A stretch of 64,000 bases of DNA from Turritopsis dohrnii (Eukaryota > Cnidaria > Hydrozoa > Anthoathecata > Oceaniidae). This document shows positions 1 through 20,262 of this stretch, piece after piece. Within the stretch, counting starts at the first letter, position 1. Each line of letters begins with the position of its first letter. The position numbers were made by a program, and so were the translations under genes. The notes beneath the pieces are model-generated. The model was not told the DNA's origin. It made no database searches and saw nothing but the letters and a program-made list of their open reading frames with translations. The stretch covers positions 1 to 64,000 of the forward strand of contig BQMF02000059.1 of assembly GCA_027922465.2 (NCBI GenBank), read 5' to 3'.

Positions 1-1615
1 TACAAAAAGAAAAGCGTGTATATATAATATTTTATTTTCATTAGCCAGGCTGAACATATCTATAAAAATGCTCTTATTTTCCAGTCTGTTACTGAGATGA
101 AATTTCAACCTGGGATGAAATTTTTTCTGTAAACAACCCTTTAGCATACAGTTTGATTTTGTGTTAAATAATATATACTTGCTGAAAAATAAAAATAACT
201 TATATATATATATAAACTTAAATTGCATTCTTGAAGAATAAAATTATTATTTATTCAATTTCCGCGCTTATAGCATAGGAAATTGTTTAGCTTACACATT
301 CTATCCCCCTACATTGGAGTGCCCCCCCCCCCTAATTTTGAAATAAGAATTTAAAAAAAGGACACATTTTTCCTACTGTTTTTTTTTTTACTTGTGACTT
401 GACTTTCATGAAGTTAGTCATGACTTTGAGAAGTCATTCAGATGATGTTCAAGTATCAATTTGAACTTGTGCACGAGATTTACAGTCATTTTACTGGCCA
501 CCTGGTATGTTCTCTTCTATTTTCTTTTTTTCATTGTCAGCCATTTTGTTTAGGGCGTGTCCAATAGTCATTTTTACATCAAATATTTTTAGTTTCATTC
601 AAATTGTTCATTTGTATATTTATCTTTAAGTCAAGTTCATGTAAATTTAGAATTTTGTATAATTTTCATTTCTAGTTTAAACAATACATTCACTAAACGT
701 TACAGTGATGAAACGTTGTGCAGTGATGTTCTGCTTGGTTTCTTGGGTTTCTGTACCTGTATTTATATATCTATTTATTGCTGTTTTTAACCTTTATTAT
801 ACTTTTTAATTATCTGTATTTATAAATTGTTTTTATATATTCATTGTATTAAAGTAGCTCTGAATTCACTAAACGTTACAAACTGTGTGTCAGTTCTCTC
901 AGTTGCACTACAGTTTTATGATTAGACCCTATTTACACCAACTAATTACCACCGTAAAATCAAACATTTTCAACCTGTCGATAAAGTAGTTGAAATTCTA
1001 CAAAAGCGAAGCAATAATAATAATAATAATAATAAAGAACGTAAAACTGAATAATAAAACATTGATAATAAACTTTTTGTTGCATTAATGTATTTTCATG
1101 AGACGTACAAATTTTTATTTGAAATATGTACGTTTAAAATTTTTTGCTGTACCTGAAAAAAATATATTATGTACGCCAACGTTCGAATGCTGTAGAAATT
1201 TGTCAACTGCTGACTCCATTTATCTTAACAATTAACAACTATGATAGTTTTTACACATTTTCTTTTGTTTGTTTTAGAGTAATTACTTGTAATGTAGCTA
1301 ATTATGCTTTATGCATATGTTAGCAAGCCTTTATGTATGTAAAATGTTAGTTAATATACAGTATACAATTGGCTTCATGATGAACGGTGTGTTTTGTTTG
1401 AAACATCAAAACATAGATCAGTTGCAAATTGTATCGTTTTCCTTTATCAACTTACATTATGCGTTTTTCAATTGGCTTTTGTCTACCTGAAGGAGCCATT
1501 TATATTAATTTCAATTAACTCACATTTGAAACATGTAAGCAAGACCTCAGTTCTAACTGGAAAGATTTTTCTATAGACCAGTTTGATTTTTAACATTTAA
1601 TTTTTATTTTCCCAG
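1..1615. other. AT-rich region upstream of CFAP100, no gene recognised
   Basis: Low-complexity AT-rich sequence with a short (TA)n run near 200 and an (AAT)n run at about 1010-1034. The first recognised CFAP100 coding exon starts at 1616 in a phase that needs one nucleotide from an upstream exon, so at least one 5' exon should lie here or further left. I could not pick it out. Confidence 0.5.
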
Positions 1616-8708
<7,093 letters not shown>

Positions 8709-9610
8709 CTCTCCACCGTCTTGTCGTAAAAATGAACTAGTCTGATAAATTTTGTGGTTATGATGACGGACTAGTGTTTGCGCATGACAGACATATTAAT
8801 GTAAATATCTCGTAATTAAGTAAATTTTAAAAACAATATTTCTTTGTTAACTTAATGTCAGAATATGGCAACTGGTGATTTTTTTCGTTGTATCAGTTTC
8901 TGTATATCATTAGATACAGGAAAGTCCCCATCAAACAAAAATCATGGGTTGGTTCATGGTTCCTGCCTTGTCTGTTAGATAAGAAACGTTGAATTTGTTT
9001 TGAGTGTTTTATAAATTCGTAGATTAAGAACAAGAATATTTATTATACAATTATAACACGACTAATATTAGTACACGAAGACACCCAACAGATTAAATCA
9101 TTTCACATCAGCGCATGTGCAAAACACACAGAAGTTGATTTTGTGTGGATGATAAAATAATCTAAAACCACCTCGATGGTTAAAAAAACACTTTAAAAAC
9201 TTCAAGCGAATTAAGTCATAGCGCCCTCTAAGCGTGCATGAGCCTTCCATCTCTCGTCATTACAGTCGCGTAAGCGAACTGCAAGGATGTGGTCTTTCTT
9301 TTCTTTGGTGACAAGAAAGTAATCAGTTTTCAACCGTAAGGGCGTTTCTACTATATCGATTACTTCTTCTTCCCGTTTAACTTTTGCACTAAGGTGTGTG
9401 GTCATTAGAGCGGGGAGGAAGGGTACACCATTAAATCATTAACTCCCATCATTCACTTCACAGAGAGTGTTATTACAGCAGCTAACCAATACATGAGTGC
9501 AAGATGTTGAACGCAGGGATTCAACTCTATACGTTTGATCTCATCCGAATATCACACGTGATCATAGCGCTCCAGGTATCTCTCCTATATTTTAAGTCTA
9601 CTATTACTGC
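8709..9610. other. Convergent 3' ends of CFAP100 and COG5
   Basis: About 900 bp between the CFAP100 stop (+) and the COG5 stop (-). Apart from the 64-aa minus-strand ORF at 9211-9405 it holds only AT-rich UTR-like sequence. Two genes run tail-to-tail into it. Confidence 0.6.
9211..9405 (-). CDS. Unidentified 64-aa ORF downstream of COG5
   Basis: Open frame with coding-like composition (rich in K, E and R, no low complexity), ending HARLEGAMT. I do not recognise it. It lies about 200 bp beyond the COG5 stop on the same strand, between the convergent ends of CFAP100 and COG5. Six codons in, the genomic ACCTTAG followed by TGCAAAAG looks like a splice acceptor whose phase (2) fits the COG5 exon that ends at 9815. 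It could therefore be an alternative COG5 last exon rather than a separate gene. It could also be a chance ORF in the 3' UTR. Confidence 0.25.
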   Translation of the reverse strand: MTTHLSAKVKREEEVIDIVETPLRLKTDYFLVTKEKKDHILAVRLRDCNDERWKAHARLEGAMT

Positions 9611-12600
9611 TTAAGAGTTTAAAACTGCTTGTGGCGTGGATGAGTTCTTCTGTTGTTCAATCAAGCGCATCATCAGGGTGTAGACAACCGGTCTTTCCGT
9701 CTTGTCGCGTGTCTTTTGTGCGTATGCTTCCAAGGTCCCTCTAAAAAAACATACCTGATATGTTTTAGAGGGAAAAGAACATCAAGGTTGTCTTGACGAC
9801 GGAGAAGCACAAACCTTATCAGAGCAAGTCGTTCGTCTTCATCTTGATGGTCATCTAACCATTGCAGATATTCGGCTACCGTCCATCCAGCCACCTGGAA
9901 AGACAAAACATCAAAATAGTGGCAATAAATGGATGGATAGAATTACCCGATATGCATTGCGGCAAAAAGTCACTTACAGTGTGAGGAGAGAGAAGTTGCG
10001 GAGGTGCTTTCGAGAAGAGGAAATGCAAAACTGTGCTGTAAGGTAAACCGTCACCCAGATTCGGATTGGACGGGATATCTTCTAACGGTTGAAACAGAAG
10101 AGGTCTAAGATGAAAGGACACTGTTCCCATAATCCCATACAGCTACCACACAATGCATTGCAAAGCTCATCATGAAAAGGTATTTTCAGTAGTTGTAAAC
10201 ACTAAATTTGTATCAGATAAATACAGAAACTATGCCGTATGAGAACTAGGGGAATATAGTTGTTTGTATTAAGGGAATGGACCAGAAGAGTTTATCATCC
10301 CTTTTCGTGAGATTTTTAAAAACAAACCTAAAAGAACGAAACAGCTTGTACGATTCCCGTAGATCCTCAAATCTCCGACAGAATGGCGTTACAGCAAACT
10401 CCAGTTGCGCCATATCAGCCGCCAGCTTTAATTTACCGCCCTCTGATATGTCTCGAAGCAGGGATGCATGGTGTACAAATAATTCTAAAACACGCCCAGC
10501 CAATACTTCAAGCCTATCATGTAAATAAAACGAAGGGCTTGAATGGTTGACAATTTTAACTTGTGGCATGCGCCCTAAGGCTAATGTTAACGTTATCAAG
10601 TTTGGTCACGTGACCACATATATTCTACAATGTCTTCAAAGGTTCCAAGTTACAAACGATAATTTTTATGCTTGTTGGTTTGGTCATAACACGACGTTGA
10701 AAACCTCTATCACGACGTTATGTGTGACGACAGAAAAAAAAGATACTAAAACGACTTATAGTATCTAATCAGCCTTCAAAACCGTCAAGAGTCGGCGACG
10801 GATGCTTAGCAGTATAAATTTTTTTACGCACGACACCTATTACAGCCAGAGCTCAAGACTTCAGCGTAGTCTTTTGGGAGCTTATCTACCACAAAGAAAA
10901 GTCAAATCTTTCATGTAAGCGACACGACACGACTCGACGCGACACGATAAACGTACCTGTCCAGAAGAAAATCTTTGCAGTTATACAGTGGTAGATAATC
11001 GGACTGCACTTGAGAGATAAACGCCTGAAAAAGAATTAACGCGAGTGGTTAGTTTTGCAAAGATCGAACGCTATTGGTTGACATTTTGAAAAGGTGGTTG
11101 AATTTTCATGAAACAAGTAAAGAAAACGAAAGTGAAAGTACTTGAATATCTGAAACGTATCGAGAACAGGATTGGGTTTCGGATGTTTCGTGATAACTGT
11201 TCACCGATCTAAATCAAAGTAAGAAGAATTACACGTGACATGATCACATCAAAGCGTTCAAATCATGTTTACATATATGGGGATTTTGAGAACATTGTTT
11301 ATGGTTAGTTAATAAAAATATCCAAACAGCCTCGTTTTGATGTAGTCAACATTTTCAATACAACAACCTGAACGGAAGTTTATCAGTGTTTAACTTTCCG
11401 TGGGCACACCGAAAATCTAAAAACAAACAAAATCTGTGCATCCTTACATGGAGTAGTTTTCGTTCTGAATGCGCGCCATCTTGTCATATAATGACGTCAT
11501 AACAGAAGACAGCAACATGCTTAGTGTAACTTCCATGAAAGAAGAGATGTTCTGCAAAATATAACGAAAGGAGACATTTTTGAATTTCTACAATCATGGA
11601 CAACTTTTCCAAAATAAACGCCCATATTAAACATACCGTCAACGTTTGATCGAGTATGTTCACGGCTTCTTGTGGCGGATAAACGAGATTTGGTAAGATC
11701 TAGCGAAAAAAAAAAAAAAAAATTATTAAAAAGGAAAATCAAATCAGTATCTATCAGTATATTCACAGTATTAATTACCCAGCCACGTGTCCAGGCTCTC
11801 CTCCATCACAGAAGAATCTTGGGTACTAGTATTAACAGGGTTCACAGTATCCCTTGTTTTAAAACAAATCACGTGTCAACAGCGAACGAAAAATAAAATG
11901 AAAGAATATTTGATGGCACGTTCATATATACGTCTCATATCTTAAGAAATTCGAAAAACTGATCAAACAATGTATAGGTTCGCCCATGTGTTGCATAACG
12001 ATCTTTTAAAATATATGGTCTTATAGAGATTCGAATGACGTCACACCCGTCCCCAAAAATTACCCATATTTCTTCATCGACCCATTCTTCCTGTTATTTA
12101 CACGAAATAGAAGTTACCTCGGCAATGCCAGACTTTAATTGATCCAATGAATTGCACAAGGAAGCGTTGCGAATTTGTGACGTAGTCAAACCGCCAGTGA
12201 GGTGGCCGGCGTCCGGAGTGATGACGAGCTATGAAGATATACCAAGACATGTTCATTTCCATATAGCTATCCTGGAATTTCCTCGCACCAAAGTTTACAG
12301 TGAAAACCGCTCAAATGTTATCTGGGACAAAGAGGCAAATTAAGACTGGTTCTTGAATTTGTAGCGTGAAGAAATCATCATCAGATCACATTTATGCACA
12401 ACAACAGAGAGATATCAGAACGGGAGAAGAGATTGACTACTTTAAGGGCAGAAACTTTGGCGGGCAGTAACTCTCAAATACCCGCCCGATTGAAAAGAAT
12501 TGGTAGCAACTGTGATGTCACTAATGAAGGTCCACGCATTATGATGCGATCTATTTCCATTCACCGTAAAATCCCACGTGATCAAAATGCCAATTTCTTT

Positions 12601-15600
12601 CGCTTTACTCAAACCAATCACAAGCTCGACTCTTACCAGCAGCCAATCAGAATCCATAAATAGTTTTTTCCACGTGGAAGTTTACGCTGAATGGAAAAAG
12701 GGTTTTAGGTTGTTGCTTACAATCTGTTCACACTTGGTGATGTATAATTGTACAGTCTTTGCGACATTCTTCGAAACAAGCAGCAATAAGTGTTCATCCA
12801 CTGAAGCCACGTTTAATTCGCTACAAGAAACGAAACGAAAATTAAACAGAGATAAAATAAAGTTTGAAATTGAAAGTGAAAGTAGATATCTGTGGTCATA
12901 CTTGCTAATCACTTTATTGATGCTGTTCAACTCGTCCTTTGATGGTACCGATTGCGCACCATTCGGAAAAACCAGATTAATCGGATCAAACAACCTTGAT
13001 AACGAACGTGATAAGTATGCGTTTTCGAATGGATTGAGAGCAGCCTTCAACGAATCCAGTGGACTTAAAAGAAATGAAAAAACATTAGATGGTTCATGTA
13101 TACAGCACGTATACATAACCTGGTAGTTGAACTTTGCACTGTACACTGTGGAGTTTGAGCATCCAGTGGTTAATACTAAAGCTACGAGAAAAAATTATGT
13201 TGGAAATAGAAACAAATAGTAATCGTAAGCACTTTCCCAAATAAAAGTGACGAAGAGAAATTGTAAGGCGAGCTGTCTGGCAAAGTAAACATAGAAGTCA
13301 TAAGTTGAAGGAACAATCAACAGCTTTTAATGCATGTCTACCTTGCATGCACATCGGAAAATCCCAGTTTCGTATCTTTGGAAAGAGATGTGTCATGTAG
13401 AGGTTTACTTCCCACCAATGCCGACACCTGCGACCAGAAATCATTGAAGAGTCGAAGCAGTTTTGGGTACTCTCCTTCGAACGCCTGTTTCAAGTATGTC
13501 GATGCTGAAAGATATCACAAAAGAAGCCAACTTACGGGCGATACCATACAAATTTTTTTACAGTTAAATCGAAGATAGTTGTAGAAGTTCCCAGGAACAT
13601 GAAATATGAAAAAGAACTTTCGATTTCAAAATCAGCGCCATGAAACATACAATTTTTCATAAGAACCGAACTATTTTCACAATCCCAATTTGACTCCAAA
13701 ATGCCTTTTATTCGGTCAAGATTTTTTCTGCCCTGGTAACGAAATAGACACACTCCAAATTGGCAACATTATATCTTTTAACCTCCTGACCTGGGGTTTA
13801 TGTTTTAAAAAATCGATGTTCAATTTAGACAATTAGACAATCTTATCGTAGCTGGAAAACTGAAAAAGTCAACTTATTTTTCATCTTCGTCATGCAGTTG
13901 GATAATAAGGATCTTATGAAACTGCAACGAGGCCATATTATCTAATTTGTGTTATCCGATGTTTTCACTTGAAAGGTATTACGAGGTATTACGCAAATTG
14001 TTTGCTCCATTAATCCGGAATAACAAAGTTTTGGCCACAAACTTAATATGACCTTTTATACAAACAAATTCTCCGACTAATATTATTCAGCCAATTAGAT
14101 CACTGGAATAAATATTTTATCAAGGACAATTTAAATATTATTGAATAAAACGTACCCTGGGTTGATTGGTCGAACTCTGATCTTAAACAACTGCATACGT
14201 TGTTCCAAAATGGTTGAAACACTTTGCTACATCCATCCTAAGGGGAAGAGTAATAGTGGAAAAAAGTAAATCAGAAAATCATACCGATAATACAGTCCCA
14301 GTCTCATTCTTGTAATTCTCAATTTGATCCGAATTTAACGAATGCTCAAAGGAAAATGAAAAAATCCAATATATCCAATATATCCAATACCTTATCGGGG
14401 AAAAAAAAGTCGGGGGTAAGTGACTAATTTTTTGGGCTAGTGACTAAAATTTTCCCCGACCAAATTTTCCCCCGACTTTTCAACACCCGTCCAAAAATTT
14501 CACCCGATTTTTCATTTCCCCGTCCAAAAATTTTCCCCGGTTTTTTTACTCCCGCCCAAAACATTTCCCCGATTTTTTAGTCCCCGACCAAAACTTTTCC
14601 CCGATTTTTGATAATCTCAAGTAGAGTCTATCTATCGATTTTCGACTGGAATTATGACGGTCAAGCAAAGGAAGGGGAATCGAATGAAGTTGAATCAGTC
14701 AATGAGGACGATACAGATTTTTCTGTTACGATTTAGAGAAACAAAATTGATTGTAGTGAAAATAAAATGGATGTCAGTGAAGATATAATTGATGTTTGTG
14801 AAAGCAATATGGATGCCAGTGATGAAAATAATGACGATCAAACCTCAAAAACTGTTATTGTATTAGATTGAACTCTTAATTAGTTATTTTGTAGTATAAT
14901 TTTTAGTTCAAATTGAAAGTGTCGACAAAAATTGTGTTCCATTTTCTACTTGTATTGCAAATTTTGGTGAGGGAAAAGTGACTTATTTCGAAATTTTAGT
15001 CGGGGAAAAGCGACTAATTTCGAAATTTTAGTCGGGGAAAAGCGACTAATTTCGAAATTTTAGTCGGGGAAAAGCGACTAATTTCGAAATTTTGGTCGGG
15101 GAAAAGTGACTAAAATTTCTCGAGGTGACTAAATTTTTCCCCGACCAAAATTTTCCCCGACTAAAATAAATCCCGACTTTTTTTTCCCCGATAAGGTATA
15201 TCCAATATATCCAAAATCTATCAATGTCGGCATGATGTTAACAATTGAAGTGTTACATTGTAGATTTCCTTCGAGGAAAGTTTTGGTGAAGACATATCAA
15301 TGAAAGCGATCAGAGAAGAACGCTTCAGGTGAAAGGTTTGAAGCGATGGCAATTAGTAACTATCCACGGATTTCATATGAACTAAACAACATTCATGTTG
15401 CTAGGAAACAAACCTCGGTAAACATTTCTATGAAGGATGTATGAGTGACAGGATCACGTTTTTTCAACAACACTTTTTCTAATGTAAACAACTAAAAAAA
15501 GAAAAAAAAGAAAAATGCCTGTGTCAGCAGAAAAAAGGTTTAGGGGAACAAAAAAGTAAAATGATTTCTGTTTTTACCCTTTGACATGATTCAAACAGTT

Positions 15601-18600
15601 TGGTGGTCAGTTTCTCCAATCGATCCCACAATGCAGTTCGCCATGCAGGCATATTTCCTAGAGTTGGCATGGACGATCTACCAGGTCCGGAAGGTGCTGT
15701 ATTACTTGACCCTGAAATTGAAGTTGTGTTTCCAAGATAAATTGACAATAATCAGGATGCAGTGTCCAATGTTACGAGGTATCGCTTGATGCTCACCTAC
15801 CTTGCAAACTGGTCAGTGTGTTAGGATCAACTGACTGATGGATATACTTTTCTGTTTGTTGAATCGAAATATTAATAACATCTTCAACATGCATTTTTAA
15901 TGTACCAAGGTTCTGAAAGACTTGCAGAGCAGTGCCAATAAGGGTTTGATTCTAGAAGAAGCAAGTTAGTTTGGATTGTCTCGATGACATCAACTGCAGC
16001 ATACTACATACAGCATACTACTTTAAAACATTTAATCACACCAGTGTGTTCACTGTGCAATTCTAGCCTCTGTAAAATACATTAAAAAAAAACCAAACAA
16101 ACAAACAAAAAAAACAACGTACCTGTGTGTTGAGCCCTTGATCTAACATCTGTTTCGCTTGTTTGCTGATCTCGCGCTGGGCAACTTTAATACCCTTTAA
16201 ATCGTTTTCGATAATCTTAACAAAAAGAATCAATCAAACGATTTATTCAAAAATCCTATAGGCGTATTTAACTAGGTCCGCTAGAAACACTCAAGTCTTA
16301 CCTTGATCCCAGATAAATCCACCCCTTCAAGAGCATAGTCTAGAAGAAGAAACCATCGGAGACTATACAGAACCGCAGACAAAGAAAACCTCTGCTTTTA
16401 CCAAAGAAAGGAAATTATACCTAATTCATGCAAACTCTGTGCGGCTTTAGTGATTTCACGACTACCACCTTTCAGTTGTGTTCGTAAGCGCTTACTCAAG
16501 TGTAAGATTCGTATGATTCTTCTCAAATACTCACAAGTAGTCTAGAAACAACGTCCATAGAGTCAACAGAGAATCAGAATCAAATAAATGTAGAAACTTT
16601 AAATAAAAGTATCCTTGTGTTAACTATTAAAGAAAATTGTTAAGCATTCCGTTTGATCACTTTAAATATTTTATTAGTAAATTTTCCAATATGGAATTGC
16701 GAGTTGTTCCATTGTTCATTTGCCTCCCTCTTAGTCAAATTTAACTGGGAATATATGTCTTGAACCCTACATCAAGCTTAACTGATATGCCAAACAGATT
16801 CCATGCCAAATACAAACAATTTGAAATGTTAGACTCAGACTCATTACACATTTGGAAGAAACAACAAAAATGAATGGAAGCTGTAAGAAATTGTTACCTG
16901 CAACCGTCTGAGCTGTCTTGTCCGTGATGCAATGCGATTGTACGGCTCTGTCACTTGTGAACGCACTCTAAAACAGGTTTTTATATCATATTATATATGG
17001 TTCAGTTTTCACAGAAATTTTAAAGAGACCTTTTCTTAAACACCCTTTTCAAAATGAAGGTGAAAAAAAGGTACTGAAATTGCCTAACTGGTATACCAAA
17101 ATGTATTGTCAGTTCAAACCTTTCAAACACTGTGAATAATAATGTGCACTCCATATAACTTTCCCAAATTAAAATATTTGTTAACATGTTCAGAAATGTT
17201 ACATAGTCCTTTTACTATGTTCATTTACAAGACCTCTAAAAAACCTCTAAATCGTTGATGGAAATGAATTTTTATAGTTGTTTTGTGTATGGAGGTTAGA
17301 TTTTTTTACAAGAAGTCTTATGACATGATTCCATTATACAAATTGTTTGCAACAACACATTAAGGTATTTTTCATAAATTTAAAATCTTTGTAATACCTG
17401 TCGATACATTTCGTAAGAGATTGGCATCTAGATTGGATAGTATTCAAAACACCTACGATGAAGAAACATAGAGTTAATGCAGTTTTCGAAATGGCTTTGC
17501 TCAAACGAAAACAACATCATTTTAAATAAATCATGAAGAGAAACAGAATTTGAGGTGATGATGTCATCTTTGCTATGAGCTGTCTACACGAAGCAGTCGT
17601 CAGTAATTGTAGCGATTAAGTTATCGTATTCACAAGTACAATATAACTGTACATGAAATAGCTCACTTTTGGGGAACTATTTCTTCAGTTCCTTGCAGCA
17701 GTTAAGACTCTCCAAGGTGGAGAGCACCAACTACAGTGTGATACAGTAATATTACACAACATCTGGAGGTTCTACTCAAGCTAGCTGACATATGAGACTT
17801 TTAGCTACAAATCACATGATTTATTCAATTATTTACTTCAATCTTGATTAGGAACTCAAGCAGTTGCTCGATTCTTTGTTTAGCATACAAAAGTTTATCC
17901 TACCTTCCAATGTTTCAATGCCGGTTGCTTGTGACAAAAGATCTTCATGATGTGAAGCTACCTATCATCAAAATAAGATGAAATGAATAGCATACTAGTT
18001 AGATTTTCAGAAGCAGTACAAGTGTTGGCATAAGGGTAACATGTTCGGCTGACACACCAGAGGTTGCAGGTTTGTGTACCCTTCTGGCTGAACACAAATT
18101 CTACCGACCACATCCCTGGTGGTACTTCTAGTAGCCTGTTCCTCATGAAATCTCGGATGTCTCGGGGTTAATAGGGCAAGGTAACGGGCAACTTAGTAAT
18201 TGGTGCCTAACAGAGATGATTATCAGTTGGTGTTAGAAAGAAAACCCTCCCCTTAAAGTTTCCATCAGCTAGTCAGAATAAAAAGTCAGGCTTGGGAGGT
18301 GTGAGGTAAGCATGCCTTGAAAAAAGTATATTCATTTACTTATACCTCTCAATTTTCAATCAAGCAAAATTACTTTGCTGAAAGTAAGTCTCGATAACCA
18401 CGGAGTTATCATTATTGTCGCAAAACTGTGCTATATATACTGGATTAAGTAGCTGGACGTCAGTTTATTACAAGATTATAGTCAACAAGATGTTTGTTAT
18501 ATTTTCATGAGACATGTGAGGTGTAAGTGCTCCCATAGATGACACATGGCCAGATCATGAATTATACCTGTGACATGATCTCCTTGTTCAGAAGTTGTAT

Positions 18601-19083
18601 GCCATTGGCTAAGTTTGCAAGTGACTCCCCGATTATATGACCTTCAATTATTTTATTTGCATACTCTTGTGCATCAAATGAATCATCCATAAAATCTGTG
18701 AACAAACCTTAAAAACAAAACAAAAAATAATGAAGAAAAATATCTAGTGATTCTGCAAGGAAAACAACTTTTCTCCTTCTATTGCTGCAGTGGTGGTTTT
18801 ACAGTCACTACATTTGACCATTGTGATCTGTTAGAGTCCACCCCAGCCATACCTTCGATATTCCACCTTTATGTAAAGCAGCATATGTGTCAGAGTTCGC
18901 ATAGGACTTAGAACTAATATTATGGATTAAAGACCAAGAACTAAGAACTTCAACTTTTAATCTCTCCATTACATAGAATCATCAGAAAACTTTGAATAAC
19001 AACCTACCATTACTCTTTAATTGATCAAAAGATGATTTTTCTTCAAACTCTTCACCTTCACCAGTTTCTTTCATGGTCACCAT
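9611..19083 (-). CDS. COG5: Conserved oligomeric Golgi complex subunit 5, complete
   Basis: COG5 belongs to lobe B of the COG tether, which catches retrograde vesicles at the Golgi and maintains glycosylation enzymes. Twenty-four exons splice in phase to 818 residues (human about 839): 19008-19083, 18568-18707, 17904-17961, 17398-17452, 16898-16967, 16421-16541, 16302-16339, 16123-16215, 15801-15951, 15578-15711, 15414-15491, 14156-14237, 13342-13504, 12902-13063, 12721-12820, 12118-12228, 11637-11699, 11448-11551, 11142-11208, 10957-11024, 10328-10513, 9978-10104, 9815-9894, 9611-9740. Diagnostic blocks are [92 protein letters not shown] and QWLDDHQ. The start at 19083 is directly preceded by an in-frame TAA. 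The large intron 14238-15413 holds a TIR transposon and intron 2 a SINE. No break is seen. Confidence 0.97.
14389..15197. mobile_element. 809-bp TIR DNA transposon in a COG5 intron
   Basis: Perfect 26-bp terminal inverted repeats begin ACCTTATCGGGG followed by an A8 run and GTCGGG. They are flanked by the direct repeat ATATCCAAT (14380-14388 and 15198-15206), a 9-bp target duplication or part of a 9-bp tandem repeat already at the site. Subterminal zones are packed with CCCCGAC/GTCGGGG words; at 14999-15105 a 32-bp unit (GTCGGGGAAAAGCGACTAAT...) repeats about three times. The middle (about 14630-14870) reads as a short acidic D/E/S/N-rich coding remnant with internal stops, like the tail of a lost transposase ORF. 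The element is non-autonomous. A 9-bp duplication would suit Mutator-like elements, but the superfamily is not established. Confidence 0.85.
18015..18325 (+). mobile_element. tRNA-derived SINE (family 2), copy in COG5 intron
   Basis: A tRNA-like head carries an A-box-like TTGGCATAAGGGTAACATG and a B-box-like GGTTTGTGTACCC about 35 bp apart. It is followed by a body containing GGTTAATAGGGCAAGG and AGAATAAAAAGTCAGGCTTGG. The same body recurs at about 48390-48605, which supports a dispersed family. The head is decayed and the 3' end is uncertain. Confidence 0.55.
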
Positions 19084-20011
19084 TTATTCAATGAAAAAAA
19101 TTAATAATACTTTTTCTTGTTTCTTCTATAATATAATAATGAAAAAACATGAAAAACGATGGAAAGTAAAATTTGTATGCGAAAGCACAAAGCACTATGT
19201 CGGGTTAAAACATTACTTGGAAACTTCTGTAGATGTCATCAAAACTCTTCCTTCAATTTCCTAAACACTTCATTTCATATGTTTTGAATAAAATCATTAT
19301 CATATCCAGGACATGATCAGAAAGAGACATCACAAACTGTTATTATTGATTTGGGAAATCAATCACATGAGCTTCAACTTTGACAATCAAAATTAAACAA
19401 ATACCATTATTATAGAAAGCTTAAATACTCAAATTAAAAAATTTGTTTTGCCTGTAATTCCCAACCACAAATAAATTGAATAATAATGGAAAGGCAATCT
19501 CATAAAACCTTTTCAACCTTAAAATGGCTACTCACATCACTGGATTTACCCTGATTACACGACAACTGATTGAAACTCAAAACATGAACTCAAAACAAAT
19601 TTTATTGGATATAGACAGCAAATAAGACAACCAGAAGCATGATGGTTTTTTCTCCAATTAACATTATAATTATAATGTTTTATTTAATCAAGATTTCGCT
19701 TGGTCAATGTTGAGAGCATTGTCAAGTCAAGACTTAAGAGGTAAAAAATTCCAAATTAAACAATTATATATAAGCACTATATATTTCCATCAATCATAAA
19801 CTTGAGATCTAAAGTGTAATACATTATCATACATCAATACGAAAAGCATTATGTACAAGTGTAAGGTATAAGAAGATGCATTCCATGTGTCAGGGTGACA
19901 GCAGTCAAGTAAAATGAACATTACAATAGATCTTCTTCTAACATTTCATTAAACATGTTTACAATTAAAACAAACTGAATATTTTTATTAATTCAACATT
20001 CATTCTAACTT
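19084..20011. other. Spacer between COG5 and UQCC6
   Basis: AT-rich sequence upstream of the COG5 start and downstream of the UQCC6 stop. It should contain the COG5 promoter, but I see no clear core element, gene or repeat. Confidence 0.5.
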
Positions 20012-20262
20012 TCATTTAATTGATATAAATGAGTTACTCTGTACTTTGGACAAATCAGGCGGTACATCGGGAATATTCTAAATATTGAAATTAAAAAAAT
20101 GAGTCAGACCTTTTCCACATACAATTAAAAGCAAAATCAAAATATAATACAAACCAAATCAGGTTTGTAGATCCAATGTACACAACCTGCTCCTGCAAAC
20201 ATTGAGATATGTGCTGCAACAGCAAAACGAAGATACTTCCCCCATGATATGCCAGCAGGCAT
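20012..20262 (-). CDS. UQCC6: Complex III assembly micropeptide Brawnin, 57 aa
   Basis: Orthologue of UQCC6 (BRAWNIN, human C12orf73, 71 aa), an inner mitochondrial membrane micropeptide needed for assembly of respiratory complex III. Two exons, 20155-20262 and 20012-20077, join at phase 0 across a 77-bp intron. The protein starts MPAGISWGKYLRF, has one hydrophobic segment (residues about 11-27), then the family signature AGAGCVHWIYKPDL-IPDVPPDL (human: VVHRYYRPDL-IPEIPP). The C-terminal tail is shorter than in human. The gene escapes ordinary ORF calling because each exon is very short. It lies on the same strand as COG5, 0.9 kb upstream, and the next host gene on the other side is its partner UQCC5, also minus. 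Confidence 0.88.

Noticed and set aside
12578..13126. 182-codon plus-strand ORF
   Set aside because: Shadow of COG5 exons on the minus strand, where the protein is strongly conserved.
13064..13200. An extra COG5 exon between the ones ending at 13342 and starting at 13063
   Set aside because: A candidate with AG and GT edges breaks the frame, while direct joining of the flanking exons is in phase.
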